This document shows positions 34,664 through 44,134 of a DNA stretch of 64,000 nt, in pieces (positions within the stretch are counted from its first letter, which is position 1; every line of letters starts with the position of its first letter). The DNA comes from Collibacillus ludicampi. GTDB lineage: Bacteria > Bacillota > Bacilli > Tumebacillales > BOQE01. Below the pieces are notes generated by a model. It ran no database searches. It was not told the DNA's origin and saw only the letters and a program-made list of their open reading frames with translations. Location of the stretch: contig NZ_BOQE01000001.1 in NCBI RefSeq assembly GCF_023705585.1, forward strand, positions 1,688,501-1,752,500, read 5' to 3'. A program made the translations under genes and the position numbers.

Positions 34664-35761
34664 CTATTCGGACGATGATAGCACACGCCAGGGCGTCGAT
34701 GCGTAGATGACCGTTTTCATTGTTGTGGTTGTCTGATTGCGTACGCCTGACTTCATGAGGAAAAATATAGCGGATCGTTGATCATGCACGGTTTTCTCGC
34801 TTCCATCAGGGTAATGGACGGTTGTTGTGACCGTTGCTGTGGCTTGAACGGCCGCCACCGAACTTCCGTTATAGAGAAGAGAAGTCGATAATTGATCGAT
34901 CGCACTGTGAATCGTACCACCTGCCCGTTGAAACGATTGCCATACACTCTCTGTACGTACGAGTTGTTCATATTCAAGGCCCGCCGTGTATACGGACATC
35001 TCATTGGCAGGAAACGTCCCGTTGGCAAGTGCATCCGCTCCATGGCGGATATACTGCTCCACAAGCGATGTAAGATCCGATTCAGGGATGGACCCCACGC
35101 CCCAAGCTGTATCCCTTGTTTGCAGGATATGATCCAGCATGACAGCCACTTCGGCACGCGTGGCATTCGCTTCCGGGTGAAATCCACCGTCATCATATCC
35201 CCCAATGATCGATGCACCGGCCAGGCGATTCACCGCTTGCGCATACCATTTACCGTCAGGAACATCCCAGAATGTCTTCTGATTCGTTCCTTGGAAGGGA
35301 ACGGCATTGTTCAAAAGCGCAGCGATTTCCGCACGAGTGATCGGACGATCCGGCTGGAATGTGCGATCTCCCATGCCGCTTGTGATCCCGTACGCGTATG
35401 CGCCTGCTATATAAGGAGCGTACCAAGCGTTCGTCGGTACATCACGAAAGGGACGTTCAGTGACGACACGCGGAACAGGTATCTCGGTTGCGCGATCGAG
35501 AAGAGTGATGAACTCCGCGCGCGTGATCAAACGGTCTGGTTGCATGAATCCGGCAGATCCGCTCATGATTCCCGATACAGCTAGATCTGATAAAGATGTA
35601 CGAGCCCAATGAGTCGCGATATCGGGAAATTGAAAGGCGCTGTCCGCGGGGATAACGACTTGTTGAAAAAGCTCGTCATACGTGGGTTCCGCTCGGACGG
35701 CAATTGGAATGGACAGCAGAACAACCGCCGGCAAAACAATTTGCCAAAGAGCTTTTCGCAC
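34664..35761 (-). CDS. Secreted S-layer-homology (SLH) domain protein
   Basis: 365 residues with a signal peptide (about 1-24, ending AVRA). Three SLH domains follow (about 44-95, 103-160 and 163-215; ITRAEFITLLDRA, ITRAEIAALLNNA and ATRAEVAVMLDHI mark each). These bind pyruvylated wall polymers. The C-terminal 140 residues are unrecognised, rich in threonine and beta-like. No linked csaB gene is in the window. Confidence 0.88.
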   Translation of the reverse strand: MRKALWQIVLPAVVLLSIPIAVRAEPTYDELFQQVVIPADSAFQFPDIATHWARTSLSDLAVSGIMSGSAGFMQPDRLITRAEFITLLDRATEIPVPRVVTERPFRDVPTNAWYAPYIAGAYAYGITSGMGDRTFQPDRPITRAEIAALLNNAVPFQGTNQKTFWDVPDGKWYAQAVNRLAGASIIGGYDDGGFHPEANATRAEVAVMLDHILQTRDTAWGVGSIPESDLTSLVEQYIRHGADALANGTFPANEMSVYTAGLEYEQLVRTESVWQSFQRAGGTIHSAIDQLSTSLLYNGSSVAAVQATATVTTTVHYPDGSEKTVHDQRSAIFFLMKSGVRNQTTTTMKTVIYASTPWRVLSSSE

Positions 35762-35874
35762 ATTGTCACCTCATTTTGATGCATGTTTAGCCATATGGTT
35801 GATTTCCACAAGTTGATCAAGCTTTTAACACGGATGTGCTTTATAAAAGTGTTATGTTGAAAATTAGTGCTATC

Positions 35875-36270
35875 TTGAAAACTAGTGCTTGGGTGGGTGT
35901 ATCGCTTTGCGCTTGGGTTCGATGAAGGTCGTCTTTAGGGTATATGCTTTGCGCTCATGCTCCGTGGAGGTCGTCTCGCATGGAATTATGATCATCTGTT
36001 GCGAGACGACCTCCAAGGTCGCTATTACGCGCAAAGCATATACCCCTTATACAGCTAATGGATGCGGAACGACCTTCAACTCACCTCTGCGCCGCAAAGC
36101 GATACAACCCACCCAAAGCCACTCCGTTGATTGTGGCAAACTCAAACTTCTCTCCCACTCATCCGAAAGGAAGCGAGACGACCTCCAAAGAAGTCGCAGT
36201 CTTACGCAATGCATTACGCCCACCCAAGACATTTTTCATCCACTGATAACGCCGCTTGCGGTATAGGGGG
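35875..36270 (+). repeat. Nested palindromic repeat, copy 2 (full length)
   Basis: Same family as 10.1-10.4 kb. The outer arms are 35889-35911 and 36093-36116. A perfect 17-bp pair (35938-35954 with 36029-36045) encloses a perfect 16-bp pair (35965-35980 with 36000-36015) and a 19-base loop. The tail (36117-36270) aligns with those of copies 1 and 3 but contains an extra half-unit (about 36172-36226) repeating the inner right arm and ending in CCCACCCAAG. It lies between the divergent SLH gene and the cysH promoter. Confidence 0.88.
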
Positions 36271-36368
36271 ATATCCCGCAGAGAGTATAATACGCTTATT
36301 TAGTGTAAGAAATGCCGGACAAGTAAGTCAAAGAACAATTCTTTCCTTACACAAATTGAAAATATGAA

Positions 36369-36397
36369 TTGACGGAAGAATCAATCCGTAGTAAACT
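36369..36397 (+). promoter_or_regulatory. Sigma-A promoter of the sulfate assimilation operon
   Basis: TTGACG (36369-36374), a 17-base spacer and TAAACT (36392-36397), about 215 bases before cysH. AT-rich sequence with a GGAAT motif follows and could hold a CymR-type sulfur repressor site, but I cannot confirm it. Confidence 0.6.
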
Positions 36398-36457
36398 GAT
36401 AGCAATTATAATATTAATTCATATAAATTTAGTCGGAATAAAGTTCCCGTAACCGAG

Positions 36458-36553
36458 TGCCTGTAGCCGCAATACCCTATACATAGGCTAAGCGGTTTGT
36501 AACAGGCAAGTTAGAAATCAAGATGTCATGGATTGGCATCTGTGATTTTGCCT
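36458..36553 (+). promoter_or_regulatory. Structured cysH leader, candidate riboswitch or attenuator
   Basis: TGCCTGT (36458-36464) pairs with ACAGGCA (36502-36508) around CCGC/GCGG (36467-36470, 36492-36495) and CCTAT/ATAGG (36476-36480, 36483-36487). A second hairpin spans 36515-36548 (AGATGTC/GGCATCT extended by AAATCA/TGATTT). AGGCAA (36504-36509) can instead pair with TTGCCT (36548-36553), excluding the first helix. It does not match the SAM-I or T-box consensus as I know them. Confidence 0.5.
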
Positions 36554-36611
36554 ATTAGATAAGAAATGTTTATGATGATGATTTTAAAAAATTATGTAAG
36601 GAGTGTCAGCA

Positions 36612-37313
36612 ATGAGTCTGGAACAAACACAGATCGCACCTGAAACAGTTAAGGAATGGAATGTAGAATATGAAAGGAAAACACCTCAGGAGATTCTTCA
36701 ATTTGCGTTTTCAAAATTTGAAAGAATTGCATTTGCCTGTAGTTTCGGAGCGGAAGATGTGGCTCTTGTCGATATGATCGTCAAGATCAAACCGGATGCG
36801 CAGATCTTTTATCTGGACACCGATGTGTTATTCCCGGAAACCTATGATGTGATTCAGAAAATTGTGGATCGTTATCATCCTAATCTGATTCAGTATCGTC
36901 CGGCGTTAACACTCGAGGAACAAGCGGCACAATTCGGCGATGAGCTTTGGGCGAAAGACCCAAATGCGTGCTGCAACATCCGTAAGGTGGAGCCGTTGAC
37001 CAAAGCGCTCTCAAATCTTGATGCCTGGATCACGGGGATTCGCCGGGAACAGGCGCCTACCCGCGCGAATGCAGGCGTGATAGAAATCGATGCGAAATTT
37101 GGCCTGATCAAATTCAATCCTCTGGCTTTGTGGACAAATGACGATGTCTGGGCGTATATCAAAGAACATCAAGTACCGTACAACGTTTTGCATGATCAAG
37201 GATATCCGAGCATCGGATGCAAACACTGCACGCGTGCGGTGAAACCGGGTGAGGATCCAAGGGCAGGACGTTGGTCCGGATTTGCGAAAACGGAGTGCGG
37301 ACTGCACAAATAA
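36612..37313 (+). CDS. cysH: Assimilatory adenylyl-sulfate (APS) reductase
   Basis: 233 residues. It reduces APS to sulfite with thioredoxin. The PP-loop-type block FSFGAEDVALVD-like segment reads CSFGAEDVALVDM (about 38-50). The CC...CxxC cysteine set (ACCNIRKVEPL and GCKHCTRAV) is the [4Fe-4S] ligand pattern of APS reductases, and the catalytic cysteine is in KTECGLH. No APS kinase gene is present in the operon, consistent with APS as direct substrate. Start ATG after TAAGGAG. Confidence 0.93.
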   Translation: MSLEQTQIAPETVKEWNVEYERKTPQEILQFAFSKFERIAFACSFGAEDVALVDMIVKIKPDAQIFYLDTDVLFPETYDVIQKIVDRYHPNLIQYRPALTLEEQAAQFGDELWAKDPNACCNIRKVEPLTKALSNLDAWITGIRREQAPTRANAGVIEIDAKFGLIKFNPLALWTNDDVWAYIKEHQVPYNVLHDQGYPSIGCKHCTRAVKPGEDPRAGRWSGFAKTECGLHK

Positions 37314-37376
37314 GCTTGCCCACAACCCAGAGGAGCCGAGAGTCACTGATAGGAATACAGAGGAAGGTGTGGGCAC

Positions 37377-38138
37377 ATGGATTTTAGTGTTTCGTTTGGT
37401 GGTTTTGTCGTCGGGCTGCTGATCGGTATGACGGGTATGGGTGGAGGTCTTGTCATGACACCCATGCTGATTTTTCTCTTTGGTGTGTCCCCCTCTGTAG
37501 CCATCGGCACAGATCTCGTCTATATGTCTATCACTAAAATGGTGGGCGCATGGCAACACTGGCGGCAGAAAACGATCGATTTTGTCGTTGTCAAATATCT
37601 TTCTTACGGAAGTATCCCGGGGGCTCTGCTGGGTGTGGGGACATTGGCTCTGTTGCAACACTCGTTAGGGAAATCCGGGAATGCCGTCATCGGAAAACTG
37701 TTGGGATTGTCCTATCTGTTGGTCGCGGGTGTGATGGTCTGGCGCATTCTCATGCAGAAGTCGAACAGAAGGCCGCAGGAAGGTGTACGACCGGCCGCTT
37801 ATAAGCTGGTGATTCTCGGGCTTGTCGGCGGTTTTCTCGTTGGGCTGACTTCTGTTGGCAGCGGTACCTTGTTCATGGCTGTGTTGGTGATGATCTATCC
37901 TGTGGCGACGGCGAAACTGGTTGGCACCGATATTGTCCAAGCGGTGCTGGTAACTGGAGTGGCCGGACTCGCTCACATGGCGGCCGGAACTGTCAACTTC
38001 CCACTCGTCGGCTCCCTGTTGATCGGGTCGATCCCGGGTATCTTGATCGGCAGCCGGTTGGTCATGAAGTTGCCTGAATTGGTGGTTCGCACCTGTCTGG
38101 TTTTGATGTTGTTTTTCTCGGGGATGAAATTACTGTAG
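37377..38138 (+). CDS. TauE/SafE (TSUP) family permease, probable sulfate or sulfite transporter
   Basis: 253 residues with about eight membrane segments and the family glycine motifs GMTGMGGGLVMTP (about 18-30) and GLTSVGSGTLFMA (about 157-169). TSUP proteins move sulfur oxyanions or organosulfonates. Its place between cysH and sat points to sulfate uptake or sulfite export. Start ATG nine bases after AGGAAGG. Confidence 0.85.
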   Translation: MDFSVSFGGFVVGLLIGMTGMGGGLVMTPMLIFLFGVSPSVAIGTDLVYMSITKMVGAWQHWRQKTIDFVVVKYLSYGSIPGALLGVGTLALLQHSLGKSGNAVIGKLLGLSYLLVAGVMVWRILMQKSNRRPQEGVRPAAYKLVILGLVGGFLVGLTSVGSGTLFMAVLVMIYPVATAKLVGTDIVQAVLVTGVAGLAHMAAGTVNFPLVGSLLIGSIPGILIGSRLVMKLPELVVRTCLVLMLFFSGMKLL

Positions 38139-38159
38139 CAGCAAGAGGAGGATCTATCG

Positions 38160-39335
38160 ATGAAGGAAAAAGACTTAATTGCTCCGCATGGAGGCGTTCT
38201 GATCGACCGTCTCTTGACAGGGGCGGAACGGGAGAAGGAACTTGAGAAGGCAAAGACTTATAAAAAAGTGGAGATCGATACATTCGCCTTGTCAGATCTA
38301 GAACTGATCGGAATCGGCGCATTTTCGCCCCTGACCGGTTTTATGAGCCGGCAGGATTATGAATCGGTTCTTCAAACGATGCACTTGTCTACCGGTGAAG
38401 TATGGAGCCTTCCAGTCACGTTGCCTGTGACGGAAGAGACTGCGGAAGGCATTCGTGAAGGCGAGCATGTGGCACTCGTTCATCAAGGAACGATCTATGG
38501 GACGTTGGAGGTGAGAGAAAAGTACCGGGTGGATAAGCGACATGAAGCGGAATGTGTCTATCGCACGACGGAGGAAGCACATCCCGGGGTGGCGAAATTG
38601 TACGCACGGCCTGACATCTATTTGGCTGGACCCGTGTACGTGTTAAACCGCAAAAAACCGGAACAGTTTGCCGAGTATTATCTCGATCCGAAAGAGACGC
38701 GCGCCTTGTTCCGCGCGAAGGGATGGCGAACGGTTGTCGGTTTCCAGACACGAAATCCGGTGCACCGGGCTCATGAATATATTCAAAAATGCGCACTCGA
38801 AATCGTTGATGGCCTCTTTCTAAATCCGCTGGTCGGTGAAACGAAAGCGGATGACATTCCCGCGGACGTACGGATGCGTTCCTATCAGGTCTTGTTGGAA
38901 AACTATTATCCGAAAGAACGGGTGGCGTTTGCTTGTTTTCCTGCCGCGATGCGCTATGCGGGTCCACGTGAGGCGGTCTTTCACGCCATGGTGCGAAAGA
39001 ATTATGGGTGCACGCATTTTATCGTCGGCCGGGATCATGCGGGTGTCGGCAATTATTACGGAACGTATGACGCCCAGAAAATATTCGGTGAGTTTACCGC
39101 CGAAGAATTAGGGATTACGCCCCTGTTTTTTGAACACAGTTTTTACTGCAGAAAATGCGCGAGTATGGCATCGACCAAGACATGTCCGCATGATGAGAAA
39201 GATCGTTTGATGCTCTCCGGTACGAAAGTTCGTGAGAAACTGCGCAATGGAGAAATGTTGCCGCCGGAATTCAGTCGTCCGGAAGTAGCGGCTGTGTTGA
39301 TTGCAGGATTGCGCGAATTTGCGACTGTGAAATGA
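38160..39335 (+). CDS. sat: Sulfate adenylyltransferase (ATP sulfurylase)
   Basis: 391 residues. It activates sulfate with ATP to APS, the substrate of the cysH product. The active-site [12 protein letters not shown] (HxxH, about residue 200) and [12 protein letters not shown] are present. There is no fused APS kinase domain. AGAGGAGG site; last gene of the operon. Confidence 0.96.
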   Translation: MKEKDLIAPHGGVLIDRLLTGAEREKELEKAKTYKKVEIDTFALSDLELIGIGAFSPLTGFMSRQDYESVLQTMHLSTGEVWSLPVTLPVTEETAEGIREGEHVALVHQGTIYGTLEVREKYRVDKRHEAECVYRTTEEAHPGVAKLYARPDIYLAGPVYVLNRKKPEQFAEYYLDPKETRALFRAKGWRTVVGFQTRNPVHRAHEYIQKCALEIVDGLFLNPLVGETKADDIPADVRMRSYQVLLENYYPKERVAFACFPAAMRYAGPREAVFHAMVRKNYGCTHFIVGRDHAGVGNYYGTYDAQKIFGEFTAEELGITPLFFEHSFYCRKCASMASTKTCPHDEKDRLMLSGTKVREKLRNGEMLPPEFSRPEVAAVLIAGLREFATVK

Positions 39336-39355
39336 CCGTATCCGAACAATTTCTA

Positions 39356-39392
39356 AAAAAAGCGCTTCTTTCCAAATAAGAAGCGCTTTTTT
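39356..39392 (+). terminator. Intrinsic terminator of the sulfate operon
   Basis: AAAAAGCGCTTCTT and AAGAAGCGCTTTTT form a 14-bp stem with a short loop and a T-run. Confidence 0.92.
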
Positions 39393-39523
39393 CTATAAAC
39401 TTTTACCCGTTTTTTTTGTATATTTAAAAACAGGAACAGAAATTAGGCACATTGATTTGAAAAAAGAAGGGAAACCCAATGATGTAATGAATTTGGGATG
39501 AACTCAGTCAGTAGGTGGACGGC

Positions 39524-40348
39524 GTGCAAAATTTTTTGGATGTAATTAAACCGTTTAGTATTACAGATGCACTCGATATTCTTATCGTCGCTTTTGTTCT
39601 TTATCGCATGATTTTATTGATTCGCGGAACGCGCGCTGTACAACTGTTAAAAGGAATTTTCGTCATTCTCGTGATGACGGGAATTGCAGGATATTTGAAT
39701 TTGCGTGCGTTGAAGTGGATTTTAGATAAAACATTAACGATCGGTTTGTTTGCGATTCCCGTCGTGTTTCAGCCAGAATTGCGTCGTGCCTTAGAAACCC
39801 TAGGGCGCGGGGGATTCTTTACTCGCTCCTTGTACATGTCCAATGAAAACGAAGAAGATATCCGCAAGATGATCGCGGAATTGACCAAAGCCACGCAGAT
39901 TCTCTCTAAGAATCGCATCGGTGCCCTTATGGTGTTGGAGAGGGACACGGGTTTAAACGATTATACGGAAACGGGGATCCCGATCGATGCGGTAGTTACC
40001 TCGGAACTGCTCATCAACATCTTCATCCCTAATACCCCTCTGCACGATGGGGCTGTGATCATTCGTCAGAACCGCATTGTGGCGGCCAGTTGTTTTTTGC
40101 CGTTAACGGATCGGCAAGATCTGAGCAAAGAACTGGGAACCCGCCATCGTGCCGCGGTAGGGATGGCTGAACAATCGGATGCCGTGAGTATCGTGGTCTC
40201 GGAGGAAACCGGGCAAATTTCTGTGGCGGTAGGCGACTCATTGACACGCAATTTGGATGAACAGTCGTTTCGCGAATATTTGTCAACACTCCTTATGCCG
40301 CAAAAGTCATCAGGGTTCTCGCTCTTTGGGAGAAAGGCGGAAAGCTAA
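39524..40348 (+). CDS. cdaA: Diadenylate cyclase CdaA
   Basis: 274 residues: three N-terminal membrane segments (about 10-75) then a DisA_N catalytic domain with LHDGAVII and RHRAAVG, the ATP and metal motifs. It makes cyclic di-AMP from two ATP. I prefer the GTG at 39524, with AGGTGG upstream, over one nine bases earlier that overlaps this site. cdaR and glmM follow in the conserved order. Confidence 0.95.
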   Translation: MQNFLDVIKPFSITDALDILIVAFVLYRMILLIRGTRAVQLLKGIFVILVMTGIAGYLNLRALKWILDKTLTIGLFAIPVVFQPELRRALETLGRGGFFTRSLYMSNENEEDIRKMIAELTKATQILSKNRIGALMVLERDTGLNDYTETGIPIDAVVTSELLINIFIPNTPLHDGAVIIRQNRIVAASCFLPLTDRQDLSKELGTRHRAAVGMAEQSDAVSIVVSEETGQISVAVGDSLTRNLDEQSFREYLSTLLMPQKSSGFSLFGRKAES

Positions 40349-41560
40349 GTGGATTCATTTCTCAAGAACAACAATGTCGTTCGTGTCATCGCTTTGGTTC
40401 TTGCTGTCATGGTCTGGCTGATCGTAAAAGGATCTCCGGAAGACACTTCCACGGGGTTTGCGGTGACGGTTAGCGATACAGTCACACATGATGTAACGGT
40501 TCTTTATGACAGGAACCGCGTTGCGTTGGTGGAACCACCCCCCAGTGTCAAATTGACATTACATGGAGATCGCATGAGTATCATGCAAGCGAAATGGGCG
40601 ACTTCCCTGTGGAATGTGACGGTGGATGCAAGGAACATCGGGCCGGGTGAATATTTCCTTCCTGTCACGGTCGAAGGATTGCCGCACGGGGTAGTAGCCG
40701 ACCCGGTACAGGTAAAGGTCGTGTTGGCACCGATCCAATCCCGCCAGTTTGATGTCCAGGCGAAAACGGAAGGAGAACTCGAACCGGGGTATACGCTCGG
40801 GTCGATTACGACCTCTCCTTCACAGGTGAATATCACGGGGACTCCTGATCAATTGGCACACGTTAAGAAGGTTGAAGCACGTGTACGTCTGCGAAAAGGA
40901 GACACGGGCACGCTGAAACGGAAGGCTTCCGTGTTCGCTTTGGACGAGTCGGGTCAACCGGTCGATGTGTCGATCGACCCGCAGACGGTCGATGCAACGG
41001 TTGTGATTACCGCCCAAGGAAATTCGTTTCCGTTGCAAGTACAACTGCAAGGGAAACCGAAGGATGGGTACGTGATTGATGCGGTGAAGCCATCCGTTGC
41101 TTCGGTAAGTGTCGTAGGGAGTTTGCAAGGTCAGGATAAGTACACGGTTCCGCTCGATGTTTCAGGCCTCTCGGAAACTCGTACGTTTTCCGTAAAACTG
41201 CCGTTATTGCCTGGAGTCACGCAAGTGGTACCGGATACCGTCGATATACAGGTTGTCGTGACTCCGCCGGAACGCCGGACATTTACGAACGTACCGATCC
41301 AGGTAACCAACTTGGCGGACGACTATACGGCGGATCTTTCGTCGAAGACTGTCGATATCGTCGTTGAAGGGGAAAAGAAATCGATCGATGCGTTAAAACC
41401 GGAAGATGTACAGGCCGTTGTTGATCTATCGGGCCAAGGAGAAGGTACCCAACAGGTGAGTGTTCAAGCGAATATCCGGTCAGATGCTGCTTCTTCACTA
41501 CGGGTTGTGGATGTGAAGAACAGTTCTGTACAAGTGACGATCCGTAAGAAATCGGTTTAA
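40349..41560 (+). CDS. cdaR: YbbR-domain regulator of CdaA
   Basis: 403 residues, GTG start directly after the cdaA stop. One N-terminal membrane anchor (about 8-25) is followed by four YbbR repeats outside the membrane, each of about 80-90 residues. CdaR controls CdaA activity in Bacillus and Listeria. Confidence 0.92.
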   Translation: MDSFLKNNNVVRVIALVLAVMVWLIVKGSPEDTSTGFAVTVSDTVTHDVTVLYDRNRVALVEPPPSVKLTLHGDRMSIMQAKWATSLWNVTVDARNIGPGEYFLPVTVEGLPHGVVADPVQVKVVLAPIQSRQFDVQAKTEGELEPGYTLGSITTSPSQVNITGTPDQLAHVKKVEARVRLRKGDTGTLKRKASVFALDESGQPVDVSIDPQTVDATVVITAQGNSFPLQVQLQGKPKDGYVIDAVKPSVASVSVVGSLQGQDKYTVPLDVSGLSETRTFSVKLPLLPGVTQVVPDTVDIQVVVTPPERRTFTNVPIQVTNLADDYTADLSSKTVDIVVEGEKKSIDALKPEDVQAVVDLSGQGEGTQQVSVQANIRSDAASSLRVVDVKNSSVQVTIRKKSV

Positions 41561-41603
41561 TATCGCATGTAAACGGAATGAATAGGATAGCAGCCTCTTG
41601 GGA

Positions 41604-41639
41604 GTGCCTTGGGTGGATACGACCCAAGGTACCTTTTTT
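41604..41639 (+). terminator. Intrinsic terminator after cdaR
   Basis: GTGCCTTGGGT pairs with ACCCAAGGTAC (11 bp, one wobble), followed by six T. It separates cdaAR from glmM, which are often co-transcribed in Bacillales. Confidence 0.85.
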
Positions 41640-41689
41640 AGTGTACCCTACCATGACGCGAACGACACCCTCAGAGGACTGAAAACTAC

Positions 41690-41918
41690 TTTGAAAATGA
41701 GTGCTTGGGTGGGTGTATCGCTTTGCGCTTGGGTTCGATGAAGGTCGTCCCGCCCGGATTCTTAATAGAGGTTGCGGAACGACCTTCAACTCACCTCTGC
41801 GCTGCAAAGCGATACAACCCACCCAAAAGATACTCCGTTGCATAAGGCAGCTTAAATCTCTCTTCCCGCACAAGAAACTTTTCATCCTCTGATGGCGCCG
41901 CTTGCGGTAGATACCCAA
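41690..41918 (+). repeat. Nested palindromic repeat, copy 3 (short, lacks inner module)
   Basis: Outer arms 41705-41727 and about 41804-41826 match those of copies 1 and 2, as does the next pair GAAGGTCGT/ACGACCTTC. The central hairpin module of about 100 bases is absent, leaving a 122-base core. The tail (41828-41915, ACTCCGTTG through CGCCGCTTGCGG) aligns with copies 1 and 2. It lies between the cdaR terminator and glmM; the rest of this gap (to 42120) shows only a weak AT-rich promoter region. Confidence 0.85.
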
Positions 41919-42120
41919 CAAACCACAATTTTTTCAAAAGTAGGATCGAGGACACCATTGCAGGAAGGTCGTTTGTGTGCGACAATGGGTTGATAGAAAT
42001 GAGTGTTATAGATTTGCTAGTTTGTTCCTCTTTTTTTTTGAGCGTGGACGTTTGCTATCATCATTGATAGGAAGACATAGTAAACATGAGACTATATTGA
42101 AATAAAGGGGTTCACTGATC

Positions 42121-43467
42121 GTGGGACGTTATTTTGGAACAGATGGTGTTCGCGGCGTTGCGAACACGGAACTGACTCCTGAATTAGCTTATCGTTTAGG
42201 ACGCGCAGGGGCCTATGTGTTGACCCGTTCGCAGAAACATGCGCGCATTGTGGTAGGAAAAGATACACGCATCTCGGGGGATCTGCTCGAGTCTGCACTG
42301 ATTGCGGGCATGCTGTCCGTGGGAGCGATTGCGATCCGGGTAGGTGTGGTCTCTACACCGGGAGTCGCTTATCTCACCCGTGCATTGGAGGCGGATGCGG
42401 GTGTGATGATTTCCGCTTCGCACAATCCAGTCGCCGATAACGGGATCAAGTTTTTCGGTGGCGACGGGTTCAAGCTGCTTGATTCTGTAGAAGAAGAGAT
42501 CGAGAAGCTGCTGGATGCGGAAGTCGATACCCTTCCCCGTCCGACTGGGAAAGATGTGGGGCGGATCGAGGAACGCATCGACGCGGTGAAACTGTATACC
42601 GATTACTTAGGAAAGACTGTCAAAAACCGGTTTAACGGTTTGAAAATCGTCTTGGACTGCGCAAATGGAGCGGCTTCAGCGATCGCTCCACAAGTGTTCT
42701 GCAACCTTGGTGCAGAAGTGATCTCCATTCATGCGGAACCGAACGGGGTGAACATCAATGTCAAGTGTGGTTCGACTCATCCTGAAATCGTGCGTGAAGC
42801 TGTTCTAGCCAACAGGGCAGATCTGGGGCTTTCATTCGACGGGGATGCCGATCGGCTGATCGCGGTTGATGAGCAAGGTCATATCGTCGATGGTGACTAT
42901 ATCATGCTGATCTTGGCGAAAGCGTTGAAGGAAGCGGGCAAACTGACAGCAAACACGCTTGTGGCAACGGTGATGAGCAATTTCGGTTTTGTAAAGGCTG
43001 CGAAAGAACTGGGAATCGATCTGGTTCGCACGGCTGTCGGGGATCGCTATGTAATGGAAGCCATGATCAACGGGGGCTATGTCATCGGCGGAGAGCAATC
43101 CGGGCATATCATTTTACTCGATCACAATACGACAGGGGACGGTTTGTTGACAGCCGTTCAATTGGCATCGATCATGGTCGAGAAGAAACAACCGCTCTCG
43201 AAACTGCGCGAGATCATGCGTTCCTATCCCCAGGTGCTCGTTAACGTGCGGGTGGCTTCCAAAGAAGGCTGGGAGCAGAAACCGGCGATCCGGCAGGTCA
43301 TCGCAGACGTGGAGGCGAAGCTCGGCAACGATGGCCGCGTACTGGTTCGTCCGTCGGGTACGGAGCCGTTGATTCGCGTGATGGCAGAAGGTTCGGATGA
43401 AGAATTGGTGCGCTCCTACGTAGAACAGATCGCGGAAGTCGTCCGCAGGGAACAAGGAGCGAGCTGA
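42121..43467 (+). CDS. glmM: Phosphoglucosamine mutase
   Basis: 448 residues. It converts glucosamine-6-phosphate to glucosamine-1-phosphate for UDP-GlcNAc. The phosphoserine loop ISASHNP has Ser100; the metal loop is DGDADR. GTG start giving (M)GRYFGTDGVRG; AAAGGGG lies about 12 bases upstream. CdaA is known to interact with GlmM in relatives. Confidence 0.97.
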   Translation: MGRYFGTDGVRGVANTELTPELAYRLGRAGAYVLTRSQKHARIVVGKDTRISGDLLESALIAGMLSVGAIAIRVGVVSTPGVAYLTRALEADAGVMISASHNPVADNGIKFFGGDGFKLLDSVEEEIEKLLDAEVDTLPRPTGKDVGRIEERIDAVKLYTDYLGKTVKNRFNGLKIVLDCANGAASAIAPQVFCNLGAEVISIHAEPNGVNINVKCGSTHPEIVREAVLANRADLGLSFDGDADRLIAVDEQGHIVDGDYIMLILAKALKEAGKLTANTLVATVMSNFGFVKAAKELGIDLVRTAVGDRYVMEAMINGGYVIGGEQSGHIILLDHNTTGDGLLTAVQLASIMVEKKQPLSKLREIMRSYPQVLVNVRVASKEGWEQKPAIRQVIADVEAKLGNDGRVLVRPSGTEPLIRVMAEGSDEELVRSYVEQIAEVVRREQGAS

Positions 43468-43482
43468 TTCCAGCCGCTCCTT
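43456..43482 (+). terminator. Hairpin across the glmM stop
   Basis: GGAGCG and GCTG pair with CAGC and CGCTCC around an ATTC loop with one bulged A; only TTCC follows. Weak terminator candidate. The next 200 bases before the ribozyme show no gene I trust. Confidence 0.4.
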
Positions 43483-43689
43483 CCACTCCTCACTTGTGAT
43501 GCATAAGATACCGATAAGGGGGTGATGTCAAGGAGAGGAGAATGTAAAGGGCAATCAGTGATGAATAAGACGAAATTGGAAATGGGAGAGAAAGGGGCTG
43601 TTTGGATCGAACGAACGAAAAGAACATGTTTACAAAGAAGGAGATGCAAGATTTGGAAGTTTTCGTATGAAGGATCGAAGTTTTTTCGG

Positions 43690-43860
43690 TCTAGCGCCAG
43701 GCCTGCGAGTGAGAGTCTTGCAGGTGACGCGGAGGAGGTTGGCGAATGTTCGGCGGGTGCCTCCCGGCGGTTTCCCCCTGCCGCAAGAGTTGTCTGAAAA
43801 CCACTGGGTGACCGGTGGGACAAGGACGCTCAGGGGTCGATACGGAATGGGAACTCGCGC
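43690..43860 (+). ncRNA. glmS ribozyme: glmS ribozyme (glucosamine-6-phosphate riboswitch)
   Basis: The conserved core is readable: AGCGCCAG at the cleavage site (cut expected between A43693 and G43694), a P2 stem, GTGACG then GAGGAGGTTGGCGAA (compare the known GUUGACGAGGAUGG...AUCGAA), TTCGGCGGGTGCCTCCCGG, then CCGCAAGAG and the 3' ACCACTGGGTGACCGGTGG stem followed by GACAAGG. The RNA cuts itself when glucosamine-6-phosphate binds, silencing glmS. The 3' limit is approximate; a GGCAA/TTGCC pair with a T-run (about 43877-43922) and an ATCCTT/AAGGAT hairpin follow before glmS. Confidence 0.93.
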
Positions 43861-44134
43861 CACGTGTGTTTGTATAGGCAAGTCCGATGATGTGGGCGAG
43901 CGGGGTTTGTATTGCCTTTTTTCTTATGAAGTGAAGGGAACCGGATTTCAATCCATTTTAATAAGAACGGATCTTACGGCTTAAAAACGTGTTCTCCCGA
44001 TGATTTGAACATCCTTTTGCAAGGATCGTTTGGAGGGAGTCACGTTTAGTACTCGGAATTCAACAAAAAACGAAAGGCGGCCTGTTTAGGAACGGTCTTG
44101 CGGCCGCTTAGACGCTTAAGGAGGATATACTTCT

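Noticed and set aside
34892-35584. A 230-codon plus-strand frame opposite the SLH gene
   Set aside because: The minus-strand product has a signal peptide and three SLH domains; the opposite frame has no recognisable domain.
35889-36266. A 125-codon plus-strand frame across repeat copy 2
   Set aside because: The same arms in the other copies are not open in one frame and give low-complexity peptides; the pairing explains the sequence better.
36398-36611. cysH leader as a SAM-I riboswitch or T-box
   Set aside because: The SAM-I core words and the T-box AGGGTGG-type sequence are absent.
43522-43984. Plus-strand frames between glmM and glmS
   Set aside because: They overlap the glmS ribozyme core, and their peptides are not protein-like.
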